From Aldehydirespirator sp965220345 (GTDB lineage Bacteria > Actinomycetota > Acidimicrobiia > Acidimicrobiales > Aldehydirespiratoraceae), in NCBI GenBank assembly GCA_965220345.1, contig OZ244822.1, positions 682,001-746,000 of the forward strand: 64,000 bases of DNA. The letters are read 5' to 3'. Position numbers and translations under genes: made by a program. Within the stretch, counting starts at the first letter, position 1; each line of letters opens with the position of its first letter. Positions 25,856 to 33,553 of this stretch are shown here, in pieces. The notes under the pieces were generated by a model that searched no databases, was not told where the DNA came from, and saw nothing but the letters and a program-made list of their open reading frames with translations.

Positions 25856-25912
25856 TGAGAATTCGGATAGTAACTGAGAATTGGAATAGTAACTGAGAAT
25901 TGGTATAGTTGA
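25856..25912. repeat. Three tandem 19-bp repeats
   Basis: Three consecutive 19-bp units: tgagaattcggatagtaac, tgagaattggaatagtaac and tgagaattggtatagttga. Each contains GAATT and ATAGT. They lie in a non-coding region 400 bp before the diiron-protein operon. They resemble multiple binding sites for one regulator, but no adjacent regulator gene identifies it. Between them and 26168 I find only short, unconvincing frames. Confidence 0.7.
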
Positions 25913-26168
25913 GCTGTGTCGACAGCGGCGGATCCGTTCTCATACCGGCCTCCGACCAGATCGTTGACGGCTATCTTCACTGCATCGCCGAGCACGAATT
26001 GCCCCTGAGCGGACACTCTATGCGGCGAGCCGCGACTTGACGACGGCATCGCCACGGTTCCAGCCGGTCTTCTCGGCCCCTGACCGGGTTCCCTGAGCGG
26101 TTTGAGCCTCCGCTTTTGAAGATTTGTTGGATGGACCAGGCTGGATCAAAAATTTTTTGTGGCTGATC

Positions 26169-26197
26169 TTGACAACGGCAGCTTCAATCAATACTGT
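26169..26197 (+). promoter_or_regulatory. Probable sigma-A-type promoter of the diiron-protein operon
   Basis: TTGACA (26169-26174), a 17-bp spacer and TACTGT (26192-26197). A start site near 26204 would leave a leader of about 115 nt before the ATG at 26318. Confidence 0.6.
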
Positions 26198-26208
26198 ATA
26201 CAGTCTCG

Positions 26209-26240
26209 GGTGCCGGGGATTCCGACCTCTCCCCGGCACC
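26209..26240 (+). promoter_or_regulatory. Strong hairpin at the 5' end of the operon leader
   Basis: GGTGCCGGGG (26209-26218) and CCCCGGCACC (26231-26240) form a perfect 10-bp GC-rich stem with a 12-nt loop, beginning about five bases after the predicted transcription start. A run of C follows instead of U, so it is not a standard terminator. A stabilising 5' stem or part of a cis-regulatory RNA are both possible. Confidence 0.55.
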
Positions 26241-26317
26241 CCCCCCCTCACACAAGTTGAAGGGCATCGCTGAAGCCCAAACCCAAAGCCAACAAGCACA
26301 AGCACAGGAGCAAGCAA

Positions 26318-27067
26318 ATGGCAGAGTTCATGGCACCCAGCGAATTCCGACTGGCACTAGAAGCGGCATTCTCAGGCACCATGGCCAAAGACGCATCCTT
26401 CAGCCGTGCCTGGGCCACCGGCAAGCTCAACAAGCAGCATTTCGTGCATTGGGCAACTAACCATTACCACTACATCGGCCCGTTCGGCGATTATCTAGGG
26501 CTGATTTACGCCAACACGCCCAACCACGCTCGTGATGCCAAAGACTTCCTGTTGCAAAACATGTACGAAGAAGAACTCAGCGACGACCGTCACACCGACC
26601 TGCTAATCCGATTCGCTGAAGCTTGCGGTGGCACTCGCGCCTATGTGCAAGACCGCAGCAACGCCATGCCGTTCACCAAAGGTCTGCAAGGCTGGATGTA
26701 CTGCGTATCGGGCCGTGAACATTTCGTGGTGTCTTCTGCGGCCTTGATTGTCGGCCTTGAGTCGCAGGTGCCTTCGATCTACCGCACCCAGTATCCGACA
26801 CTTATTAACCAATACGGATTCTCTGAGTGGGAGGCCGAGTTCTTCGACCTGCACATCACCTCTGATGAAATCCACGGTGAGCGTGGCTATCAGATCGTGC
26901 TCAAATACGCCAACACTCCCGAGTTGCAGCAGCGCTGCCTGCAGTTCGTGCGTGAAGCCGCCGACATGCGCTTCGCTTACACCAAAGCGTTGTATGAAAC
27001 CTATGTGCTACCCGATCTCGGTGCCTGGGTTGAAGCCGAAGACCGCCAGCCAGCACTCGTCGCCTGA
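26318..27067 (+). CDS. Haem-oxygenase-fold (TenA/PqqC/CADD-like) probable diiron protein
   Basis: A 249-residue all-helical protein of the TenA/PqqC/CADD superfamily. Metal-type ligands of the iron-containing branch are visible: NMYEEELSDDRHTDLL, the helix GLESQVPSIY, and HITSDEIHGERG near the C-terminus. Proteins of this branch act as non-haem diiron oxidases or oxygenases, whereas true TenA thiaminases use a cysteine. The gene is the first of five same-strand genes that include a [2Fe-2S] ferredoxin and a Rieske protein, which would suit an oxygenase needing electrons. The substrate is unknown. A TTGACA-type promoter and a leader hairpin precede it, and GGAGCAAGCAA lies before the ATG. Confidence 0.8.
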   Translation: MAEFMAPSEFRLALEAAFSGTMAKDASFSRAWATGKLNKQHFVHWATNHYHYIGPFGDYLGLIYANTPNHARDAKDFLLQNMYEEELSDDRHTDLLIRFAEACGGTRAYVQDRSNAMPFTKGLQGWMYCVSGREHFVVSSAALIVGLESQVPSIYRTQYPTLINQYGFSEWEAEFFDLHITSDEIHGERGYQIVLKYANTPELQQRCLQFVREAADMRFAYTKALYETYVLPDLGAWVEAEDRQPALVA

Positions 27068-27184
27068 TCTCTTTGAGGCTCGCTCGGAGTTCTCGGCTGC
27101 AACTCCATCGACCGCACTGAGACAGCCGACCGCACTGCGACACCCAAACCGGTAAGTCAAACTTTTTGGTGAGTTCTTGTTGAT

Positions 27185-27613
27185 ATGGCGCGAATCTATT
27201 TTAAGACAGCAGAGCGTTACGTTGAATTCGCTGAAGGTGACGAGGTCAACGTTTTGCGCATGGCTATCCGTGAAGATGTTGAAGTGCCATGGCAATGCGC
27301 TAGCGGTAACTGCGGCACCGACCGTCTGATTGTGGAGGAAGGTGCCGAGAATCTTGACCCGCCTCGCCGACGTGAACGAGCCCGGCTCGGTGAACTGTTA
27401 GATCAGGGCTATCGCCTGGCCTGCCAGACCTACACCCGCGGTGACGTGACCTTCAGCTGGGATCCCGACCAGGTTGGACTCGACGCAAGCGACAATGCTG
27501 GAAACAACGGCAGTAACAACATTGACGATGGCCGCAGTAGCACCGAGGGTGACAGCGGCGCTGGCGGCAGTTCTAGTGACGGTCGGCGGTCCGGCTGGGT
27601 AGGCAGCGGCTGA
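27185..27613 (+). CDS. [2Fe-2S] ferredoxin with one cysteine replaced by Asp
   Basis: A 142-residue plant-type ferredoxin domain (residues 1-95) followed by a Gly/Ser/Asn/Asp-rich tail of about 45 residues. The cluster motif normally reads C-x4-C-x2-C...C; here it is C38-x4-C43-x2-D46 (ASGNCGTD) with C80 as the last ligand in ACQT. The third ligand is therefore an aspartate unless another residue substitutes. It is probably an electron donor to the preceding haem-oxygenase-fold protein, from position. A GGTGAG sequence lies 12 bases before the ATG. Confidence 0.8.
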   Translation: MARIYFKTAERYVEFAEGDEVNVLRMAIREDVEVPWQCASGNCGTDRLIVEEGAENLDPPRRRERARLGELLDQGYRLACQTYTRGDVTFSWDPDQVGLDASDNAGNNGSNNIDDGRSSTEGDSGAGGSSSDGRRSGWVGSG

Positions 27614-27647
27614 GCGCTGCTAGGCAACTAGTGCAGGAAACGAGTAG

Positions 27648-28031
27648 GTGAGCATCCTAGACACTGGCAAGTCTTCGCCGTCTTCACCACCAAGAGGATG
27701 GTTCGAACTCGACACCACAGCCGACAGCTTGGCGGCTGCAGGCAAACTCGTTGTGAGTTTGCATCGACACGAGATCCTGCTGCTGTGGAACGACGGCGAA
27801 CCGGTGGCGCTATCCAACGTTTGTATCCATCGGGGACGCAAACTCAACGAAGGCGTAATGCTTGGCACTCGGCTGGTATGTCCAGGCCATCAATGGGCCT
27901 ATGAAATAACAACCGGCTACTGCGGAGTTCGCGAGCGTTACCAACCGCGCTATTCGCTGGAGCTGCGTGACGGCCTGCTCTTCGTGGAGCTTCCAGCCAA
28001 ACGAGGCAATGTTGATGAGCAACGTAGATGA
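27648..28031 (+). CDS. Rieske [2Fe-2S] protein
   Basis: A 127-residue soluble Rieske domain with the two ligand pairs C-x-H (NVCIHRG) and C-x2-H (VCPGHQW) spaced as in Rieske ferredoxins and oxygenase N-domains. There is no transmembrane anchor or catalytic domain, so it works as an electron carrier or binding partner. It starts at GTG with AGGA upstream, 34 bp after the ferredoxin, and belongs to the same probable operon. Confidence 0.88.
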   Translation: MSILDTGKSSPSSPPRGWFELDTTADSLAAAGKLVVSLHRHEILLLWNDGEPVALSNVCIHRGRKLNEGVMLGTRLVCPGHQWAYEITTGYCGVRERYQPRYSLELRDGLLFVELPAKRGNVDEQRR

Positions 28032-28059
28032 CTGAGCAACGTAGATGACTGAGCAACGC
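28017..28059 (+). repeat. 17-bp tandem duplication across a gene junction
   Basis: gagcaacgtagatgact occurs at 28017-28033 and 28034-28050, followed by a third partial copy from 28051. It duplicates the end of the Rieske gene together with the start codon of the next gene; only the second ATG (28045) opens the long frame. Confidence 0.85.
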
Positions 28060-28395
28060 ACCGATCTGACCTTGCGTCTCTGGCGGGGAGGTTCTAAGCG
28101 CCAGTTCGAGCGTTACATCACCCAACTGCTCAAGCTGGCGGCCAGCCACGAAGGGCGATCCGAGCGCCGAGCCGCTGATGTATCAGGCGGGCCCGGTTGC
28201 CCTGATGCGGTGCTCGTGATCTCGTTCCCCGACACGGCAGCGGTTGACGCTTATCTGAGCGATCCACACCGCGACGACCTTGAAGAACTCGCAGCCAAAT
28301 CGGTGCTGCGGTCACTTATCACTGGAGGCCGCCGCCACGACGTGATCACCAACAGTAACGCTGAGGTGACAACTCTGCCTGTGAACTCGCATTGA
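28045..28395 (+). CDS. Small dimeric alpha/beta-barrel-type protein
   Basis: A 116-residue protein. The pattern RLWRGGSKRQFERYITQLLK, then VLVISFPDTAAVDAYLSDP, then EELAAKSVLRSLITG resembles the ferredoxin-like antibiotic-monooxygenase/DUF1330 group, which pair as small dimers. No catalytic residues can be named. Its position between the Rieske and DoxX genes suggests a part in the same oxidation system. The first ATG of the duplicated start region leads to an early stop, so 28045 is the start. Confidence 0.6.
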   Translation: MTEQRTDLTLRLWRGGSKRQFERYITQLLKLAASHEGRSERRAADVSGGPGCPDAVLVISFPDTAAVDAYLSDPHRDDLEELAAKSVLRSLITGGRRHDVITNSNAEVTTLPVNSH

Positions 28396-28502
28396 ACCAC
28401 GGTTGCCCTGAAACTTTGCTAGCACCCAGCACCTGAAGCGGCTGCCTTGAAACCGCAGCGTTGTTGCCCTGAAGCCGCCGCAACACCAAAGCGGTTACAG
28501 TC

Positions 28503-29240
28503 TTGAATCCGCAAGACCATAAGACCAGTCGTGCCGGTAGTATCTGCTTTCTGCCTGGGGGTTCCGCCTTGAAAGACCGCACCGCCAACATCGTTCTGAG
28601 AGCACTGACAGTGACAACGCTGGTCGCCATGGCTTTAGCGGTGCTGCTCCACGAAGAACTGGTCTTTGACTATGAGGTTCCTGTGGCAGTGCTGTCGCTT
28701 GACGGCCAACCGTCACCTAACTCGATTCGAATACTTGACACTGCGCTGCTAATGCTGCGTGCCTCGCTGGGCATGATGATCTTCGTTCACGGCTACAACA
28801 AGATGTTTCGCGGTGGAGGCATAGCTGGCACCGGCAAATGGTTTCAGGCAATAGGGATGCGTCCCGGCAAGTTTCACGCCGCCATGGCCGCCACCACCGA
28901 AATGGCTCTTGGTGTGCTGCTTGTAATAGGGCTTTTGACCTCGCTAGCAGCAGCAGGGTTGATAGCAGTGATGCTGGTCGCCTTCTGGACAGCTCATCGC
29001 GGTAAAGGCTTCATGATCACCGGCGAAGGTTGGGAGTATGTGGCTTTGATAGCGGTAATGAGTCTGGTGTGCGCCATGCTCGGCCCCGGCGGTCTGTCAC
29101 TTGACGCTGAATTTGACATAGCTCAACGCCTTGACGGAGGAACAGGACTAGGGGTTGCTCTGCTGCTAGGTCTAGGCGCTGGGGCAGCCCAGTTGCTGTT
29201 GTTCTACCGGCCTGCGGCTAACAGCAGCGACAGCGGCTAA
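28503..29240 (+). CDS. DoxX-family membrane protein
   Basis: Up to 245 residues with five or six hydrophobic segments. The DoxX signature is visible in LRASLGMMIFVHGYNKMFRGG, cut here as RASLGMMIFVHGYNKMF, and in TEMALGVLLVIGLLTSLAAA. DoxX proteins are membrane components linked to quinone or thiol redox reactions. The first start is a TTG at 28503; a TTG at 28569 with GGGGG upstream is an alternative and would remove 22 residues. It is the last gene of the probable redox operon. Confidence 0.75.
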   Translation: MNPQDHKTSRAGSICFLPGGSALKDRTANIVLRALTVTTLVAMALAVLLHEELVFDYEVPVAVLSLDGQPSPNSIRILDTALLMLRASLGMMIFVHGYNKMFRGGGIAGTGKWFQAIGMRPGKFHAAMAATTEMALGVLLVIGLLTSLAAAGLIAVMLVAFWTAHRGKGFMITGEGWEYVALIAVMSLVCAMLGPGGLSLDAEFDIAQRLDGGTGLGVALLLGLGAGAAQLLLFYRPAANSSDSG

Positions 29241-29320
29241 AGCACCAGTCAGCACACCGCAAAAAGGCCGTCTGAGAGCGCAAAGACCGGCTGAGAGCAC
29301 CGCCGAAGGGGGTGGCTTCT

Positions 29321-29983
29321 TTAGCTGGCTTCGGCTGTCGCTGTCATCGGCGTATAGGCGACTTGGCAGAAGCCGTGGTTGCAATACCCTCCAGGGTTAC
29401 GTGCCAGATACTGCTGGTGATATTCCTCGGCGTAATAAAAGGGCCCAGCATCAACAATCTCGGTGGTGATCTGAGCGAATCCTTGAGTGTTCAAAGCCTG
29501 CTGATAGCGACCCCGTGACGCTTCTGCGAGTTCTCTTTGAGCGTCAGAAAAAACGTAGATCCCGCTGCGATACTGCGTGCCCACGTCGTTGCCTTGACGC
29601 ATCCCCTGTGTTGGGTCATGCATCTCCCAGAACACTTTCAGAAGCTGTTCATACGGTGCCGCCTCTGGGTCATAAACCACCAAAACCACTTCGTTGTGGC
29701 CGGTGCGACCGCTGCACACCTCGGCGTAGGTGGGATTCGGTGTAGTGCCACCACAGTAGCCAACCGCTGTGGTATGAACATCGGGAATCTGCCAAAAGAA
29801 CTTTTCGGCACCCCAGAAGCAGCCCATACCGAAAATCGCCTGCTCGCATCCAGAAGGGAACGGTGGCAGTAGCGAGGTGCCCAGCACTAAATGTCCGTAG
29901 TCCTGCACTGGCATTGCCTCACTGCGTCCAGGCAGCGCTTCGCCAGCGTCAGGCATCTGTGTCTTGTTTCGTCTTAGCAGCAT
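29321..29983 (-). CDS. msrA: Peptide methionine-S-sulfoxide reductase
   Basis: A 220-residue MsrA with the catalytic motif GCFWGAE (nucleophile Cys55) and the conserved stretches VGYCGG, TGHNEVV and MHDPTQGMRQGND, cut here as MHDPTQ and QGNDVGTQYRSG. Recycling cysteines lie near the C-terminus (GGYCNHGFC). It repairs oxidised methionine using thioredoxin-type reductants. It is convergent with the DoxX gene and divergent from acs. Confidence 0.95.
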   Translation of the reverse strand: MLLRRNKTQMPDAGEALPGRSEAMPVQDYGHLVLGTSLLPPFPSGCEQAIFGMGCFWGAEKFFWQIPDVHTTAVGYCGGTTPNPTYAEVCSGRTGHNEVVLVVYDPEAAPYEQLLKVFWEMHDPTQGMRQGNDVGTQYRSGIYVFSDAQRELAEASRGRYQQALNTQGFAQITTEIVDAGPFYYAEEYHQQYLARNPGGYCNHGFCQVAYTPMTATAEAS

Positions 29984-30087
29984 GAGTTGACCTTAGCGGA
30001 GCAAGCCCTGCAATGCAGACCGCCTCAACGGTGCCGATGATGGTTTAGGCAAGCGCAGCAGGTGTTGAGATTGCTACGGTTGCGGAC

Positions 30088-32082
30088 ATGGCTGATGGCT
30101 TAATCGAAACCTACGAAACCGAAAACCGCACCTTCGCACCATCCACGGGCTTCGCAGCAGCAGCCCAAGTGAGCGACACGGCGATGTATACCGAAGCCGC
30201 CGAGGACTTCGAGGCATTCTGGGCGCGTCAAGCCCGTGATCTGCTGGATTGGCACAGCGACTTCCATACCACCCTCGAATGGAAACTGCCTTTTGTTAAG
30301 TGGTTCCTCGGCGGAGAACTCAACGTCTCCTACAACTGCCTTGACCGTCATGTGGCTGCTGGCAGAGGCGACAAGATCGCTTTTTATTGGGAGGGTGAAC
30401 CTGGCGACACTCGCACCATTAGCTATTCGGAGCTGCTAGCGGACGTGCAGCGCTTCGCCAATGTGCTGCTGCGCCTAGGCCTGAGCAAAGGCGACCGGAT
30501 AGCTGTCTACATGCCGATGATCCCCGAACTGGTCGTCACCATGCTGGCCTGCGCCCGCATCGGCGTAGCTCACTCGGTGATCTTCGGTGGTTTCTCGCCT
30601 GATGCCATCACCGACCGCTGCGTTGATGCTGGAGCCCGATTGATAGTCACCGCTGACGCAGGTTTCCGCCGTGGCGAAGCGTCGGCTTTGAAACCCAACG
30701 TTGACCTGGCTCTCGCTGCTGGTGCTCCCACCGTGAAGCACGTGGTGGTGGTGGATCGTTGTGGTACCGACCCGGCGATGACCGAGGGTCGCGACCTGTG
30801 GTGGCATGAACTGATGGCCGAAGCTGCTCCTGAATGCCCGGCCGAGCCGATGGACTCCGAGCATTTGCTGTATCTGCTTTACACCTCGGGCACTACAGCC
30901 AAACCCAAAGGGATCATGCACACCACCGGCGGTTATCTCACCCAGGTGGCGTTCACTCACCGTTACGTTTTTGATTTGCGTGCTGACAGTGACGTGTATT
31001 GGTGCGCTGCCGACATTGGCTGGGTTACCGGTCACAGTTACATCGTGTATGGGCCGCTGGCTAACGGTGCCACTTCAGTGATGTATGAAGGCACTCCCGA
31101 TACGCCGTTGCCGCAGCACCGCAATGGTGATCGTTCTCAATGGCCCAAAGACCGCCTCTGGGACATTGTTGAGCGTTACGGCGTGACTCAGCTTTACACC
31201 GCGCCCACAGCGATCCGCACGTTCATGAAGTGGGGCGAGCAATGGCCGCAAGGTCGTGACCTTTCGAGCCTGCGAGTGCTAGGCACGGTTGGCGAGCCGA
31301 TCAACCCCGAAGCGTGGATCTGGTATCACCGCCATATCGGCGGCGAGAACTGCCCGATCGTCGACACTTGGTGGCAGACCGAGACGGGTGGTCACATGAT
31401 CACACCGTTGCCAGGGGTTACCACCACTAAGCCAGGTTCGGCGACTGTGCCTCTGCCTGGGATTTTTGCTGAAGTAGTGGATGATTCGGGTGCGGTTGTT
31501 GAAGAGGGCGGCGGTTATCTCACTATTACTCGGCCTTGGCCGTCAATGCTGCGAGGCATTTGGCGTGATCCGCAGCGCTACCAGGACACCTACTGGTCAA
31601 GATTCAAGGGCCGTTACTTCGCGGGTGACGGTGCTCGAGTGGATGCCGACGGTTATCTGTGGTTGCTGGGTCGGGTGGATGATGTGATGAACGTTTCGGG
31701 TCATCGCATCTCCACTGCCGAAGTCGAATCCGCGTTGGTTGACCATCCGGCGGTAGCTGAAGCTGCTGTGGTGGGTGCAGCTGATGAGATCACCGGCCAG
31801 GCAATCGTGGGTTACGTAATTCTGGTTGGCTCGGTTGTTGCTAGCGACGAGCTGCGTGAAGAGGTGCGCCAGCATGTGGCAGCGAAGCTGGGCCCCACGG
31901 CACGACCTAAAGCGGTGTTTTTGGTGCCGGATCTACCGAAAACGCGATCGGGCAAGATCATGCGCCGGTTGCTGCGTGACGTGGCCGATGGTCGTGACTT
32001 GGGCGACACCACCACGCTGGCTGATCCAGGGGTGGTGGCCGAGATCCGAGAACGCGCTTTAACCGCTGACGACGAGGAGTGA
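30088..32082 (+). CDS. acs: Acetyl-CoA synthetase (AMP-forming)
   Basis: A 664-residue adenylating enzyme making acetyl-CoA from acetate, ATP and CoA. The P-loop-like YTSGTTAKPKGI, the adenylate motif TWWQTETGG, the hinge GRVDDVMNVSGHR and the C-terminal lysine motif RSGKIMRR (Lys about 623, the usual acetylation site) are all present, and length and order match Acs. TACGGT (30075-30080) ends seven bases before the ATG, suggesting a leaderless transcript. The stop codon overlaps the next gene. Confidence 0.95.
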   Translation: MADGLIETYETENRTFAPSTGFAAAAQVSDTAMYTEAAEDFEAFWARQARDLLDWHSDFHTTLEWKLPFVKWFLGGELNVSYNCLDRHVAAGRGDKIAFYWEGEPGDTRTISYSELLADVQRFANVLLRLGLSKGDRIAVYMPMIPELVVTMLACARIGVAHSVIFGGFSPDAITDRCVDAGARLIVTADAGFRRGEASALKPNVDLALAAGAPTVKHVVVVDRCGTDPAMTEGRDLWWHELMAEAAPECPAEPMDSEHLLYLLYTSGTTAKPKGIMHTTGGYLTQVAFTHRYVFDLRADSDVYWCAADIGWVTGHSYIVYGPLANGATSVMYEGTPDTPLPQHRNGDRSQWPKDRLWDIVERYGVTQLYTAPTAIRTFMKWGEQWPQGRDLSSLRVLGTVGEPINPEAWIWYHRHIGGENCPIVDTWWQTETGGHMITPLPGVTTTKPGSATVPLPGIFAEVVDDSGAVVEEGGGYLTITRPWPSMLRGIWRDPQRYQDTYWSRFKGRYFAGDGARVDADGYLWLLGRVDDVMNVSGHRISTAEVESALVDHPAVAEAAVVGAADEITGQAIVGYVILVGSVVASDELREEVRQHVAAKLGPTARPKAVFLVPDLPKTRSGKIMRRLLRDVADGRDLGDTTTLADPGVVAEIRERALTADDEE

Positions 32083-32621
32083 CCACTCACCACAACTGGT
32101 TCTTTCGCGAGGATCCTGCTCGCGAGGATGCTTCGGATAGCGGAGCGGCGACTTCTCCAACCGCAAGTGCTGGCCCGCTGGTGATCTTTGATCTTGACGG
32201 CGTGATCTCTAATGCTTCGCATCGCCAGCATTTCATGCGCGAGTCTCCGAAGAACTTCCGCGGCTTTTTTCTGGCTGCTGTTGATGATCCGCCGCTAGAT
32301 GTTGGCCGGGCTCTGGCGGCCTCAGTGGCCGATGATCATGCTGTGGCCATTCTCACGGCACGCCCTTTCTATGTGGCTGAAAACACTCGCAGCTGGCTGG
32401 CGGCCAACGATGTGCGCCACGATTTGTTGATACTGCGGCCTCGCTGGGGGACGACTAGCCGGGGCACAGCCGCTGACTTCAAACGCCGAGAACTGCACCG
32501 CCTGTGGGAAGCTGGTTATGAGGTGACCGTGGCGCTCGACGACGACGAGCGAGTCATTAACATGTACCGCTCAGAAGGCGTTTTCGCTCTTTACATTCAT
32601 TCCGGCTATTACGAACGCTGA
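32079..32621 (+). CDS. HAD-superfamily phosphatase
   Basis: A 180-residue HAD phosphatase with motif I FDLDGVISN, motif II AILTARP and motif III/IV region VTVALDDDERVINMYRSEG. The small cap and overall pattern resemble the 3'-phosphatase domain of polynucleotide kinase-like proteins, but a kinase domain is absent. The GTG start overlaps the acs stop codon by four bases, so translation is probably coupled. Substrate unknown. Confidence 0.8.
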   Translation: MTTHHNWFFREDPAREDASDSGAATSPTASAGPLVIFDLDGVISNASHRQHFMRESPKNFRGFFLAAVDDPPLDVGRALAASVADDHAVAILTARPFYVAENTRSWLAANDVRHDLLILRPRWGTTSRGTAADFKRRELHRLWEAGYEVTVALDDDERVINMYRSEGVFALYIHSGYYER

Positions 32622-32751
32622 TTAGCCAAAGCGCTTCTCCCCCGCATCGTGCCGTGCGGCAGCATCCCGCATCATCAACCCCACCCAGACCTTCATCTAC
32701 TACTGAGCTATGGCCGAGGTTGGCTGCTCGGAGGCAACCATTCAGACTCGT

Positions 32752-33039
32752 TTAGGCGTGGGCTAATGAAGGCATCGTCTCTAGGTCTGTGCCGATAGTT
32801 CGCTCGGCTATGACAAGATCGTGCTGACTCTGAAGATTCATCCAGAACTGAGGGTCCACACCGAACCAGTGACCAAGCCGCAAGGCTGTGTCGGCCGTGA
32901 TGGGGTCAGCGCCAGCAACGATCTCTCCGAGGGACTCAGCTGTCATATCAATTTGGCGCGCTAACTCATGCATCGACACTCCCAGTTCCTGCAGTTCCTC
33001 ATTCAATATCTCGCCAGGATGCACAATTCGCTTCAGCAT
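32752..33039 (-). CDS. higA: HigA-type antitoxin (XRE family)
   Basis: A 95-residue helix-turn-helix protein. The N-terminus RIVHPGEILNEELQELGVS and the DNA-binding ELARQIDMTAESLGEIV are typical of HigA/VapI antitoxins, which neutralise HigB and repress the operon. GGAGACAGCG lies before the ATG. It follows the toxin gene by 15 bp, the toxin-first order usual for higBA. Confidence 0.9.
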   Translation of the reverse strand: MLKRIVHPGEILNEELQELGVSMHELARQIDMTAESLGEIVAGADPITADTALRLGHWFGVDPQFWMNLQSQHDLVIAERTIGTDLETMPSLAHA

Positions 33040-33054
33040 TTCGCTGTCTCCTCA

Positions 33055-33333
33055 CTAGTGGTAGTCGACGATTTCGACATTGGCGGGTCCGCGATCTGAC
33101 CATGTGAAGCAGATACGCCACTGTTGGTTGACCCGGATGGAGTACTGACCTTTTCTAGCACCCCGCAAAACCTCCAACCGGTTGCTAGGCAGTGCGCGCA
33201 GGTCCTCCACAGAAACCGCAGCGTTTAGGATTGCCAAACGTCTCGCAGCCTGGTGCTCAAAGCCTTGGAATGCTGGAACGAAATCCCCAGCAGCGAACAT
33301 CTCAGTCCTCTTGTCCTTGTAGTCGATGATCAC
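33055..33333 (-). CDS. higB: HigB-type mRNA-interferase toxin
   Basis: A 92-residue RelE-superfamily toxin with LEVLRGARKGQYSIRVNQQW and RICFTW, the core of HigB proteins that cut mRNA on the ribosome. The GTG at 33333 is preferred because HigB proteins start at this IIDYKDKRTE position; an upstream TTG (33357) adds eight residues without support. It forms a pair with the downstream antitoxin. Confidence 0.88.
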   Translation of the reverse strand: MIIDYKDKRTEMFAAGDFVPAFQGFEHQAARRLAILNAAVSVEDLRALPSNRLEVLRGARKGQYSIRVNQQWRICFTWSDRGPANVEIVDYH

Positions 33334-33516
33334 TTGATTGCCAGCGTAGGGCCTCAAGCGGACACTTCGTGGTCTAAGTGACTGCTTTGTCGTCTTGGTC
33401 AGGTTCGGCAGATCTTTGAGATTGTCTGAGGTGAATCACTTGCTACCTCGGCGATATCGCGATGTGAGGCTTCGTTGCTGTGTGCGATCTCACCGCTGTC
33501 TCCCACAGCGCCGTAG

Positions 33517-33553
33517 CGCGGGGCTATGGTGACAGCGCGGGGCTATGGTGACT
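33517..33553 (+). repeat. 19-bp tandem duplication at the methyltransferase start
   Basis: gcgcggggctatggtgaca and gcgcggggctatggtgact lie next to each other (from about 33517 and 33536). Each copy carries an ATG (33526, 33545), but the 19-bp period puts them in different frames. Confidence 0.8.

Noticed and set aside
25909..26037. Short plus-strand frame ending IVDGYLHCIAEHELPLSGHS
   Set aside because: It looks faintly protein-like, but only a TTG could start it, right after a stop codon, and there is no recognisable family; perhaps a gene remnant, not supported as a feature.
26209..26240. TPP riboswitch upstream of the TenA-like gene
   Set aside because: No THI-box-like conserved sequence (CUGAGA, ACCUG) is present and the protein is of the diiron rather than thiaminase branch; only a simple hairpin is seen.
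26209..26248. Intrinsic terminator
   Set aside because: The stem is strong but is followed by C rather than T, and it lies just after a promoter in the sense of the downstream gene.
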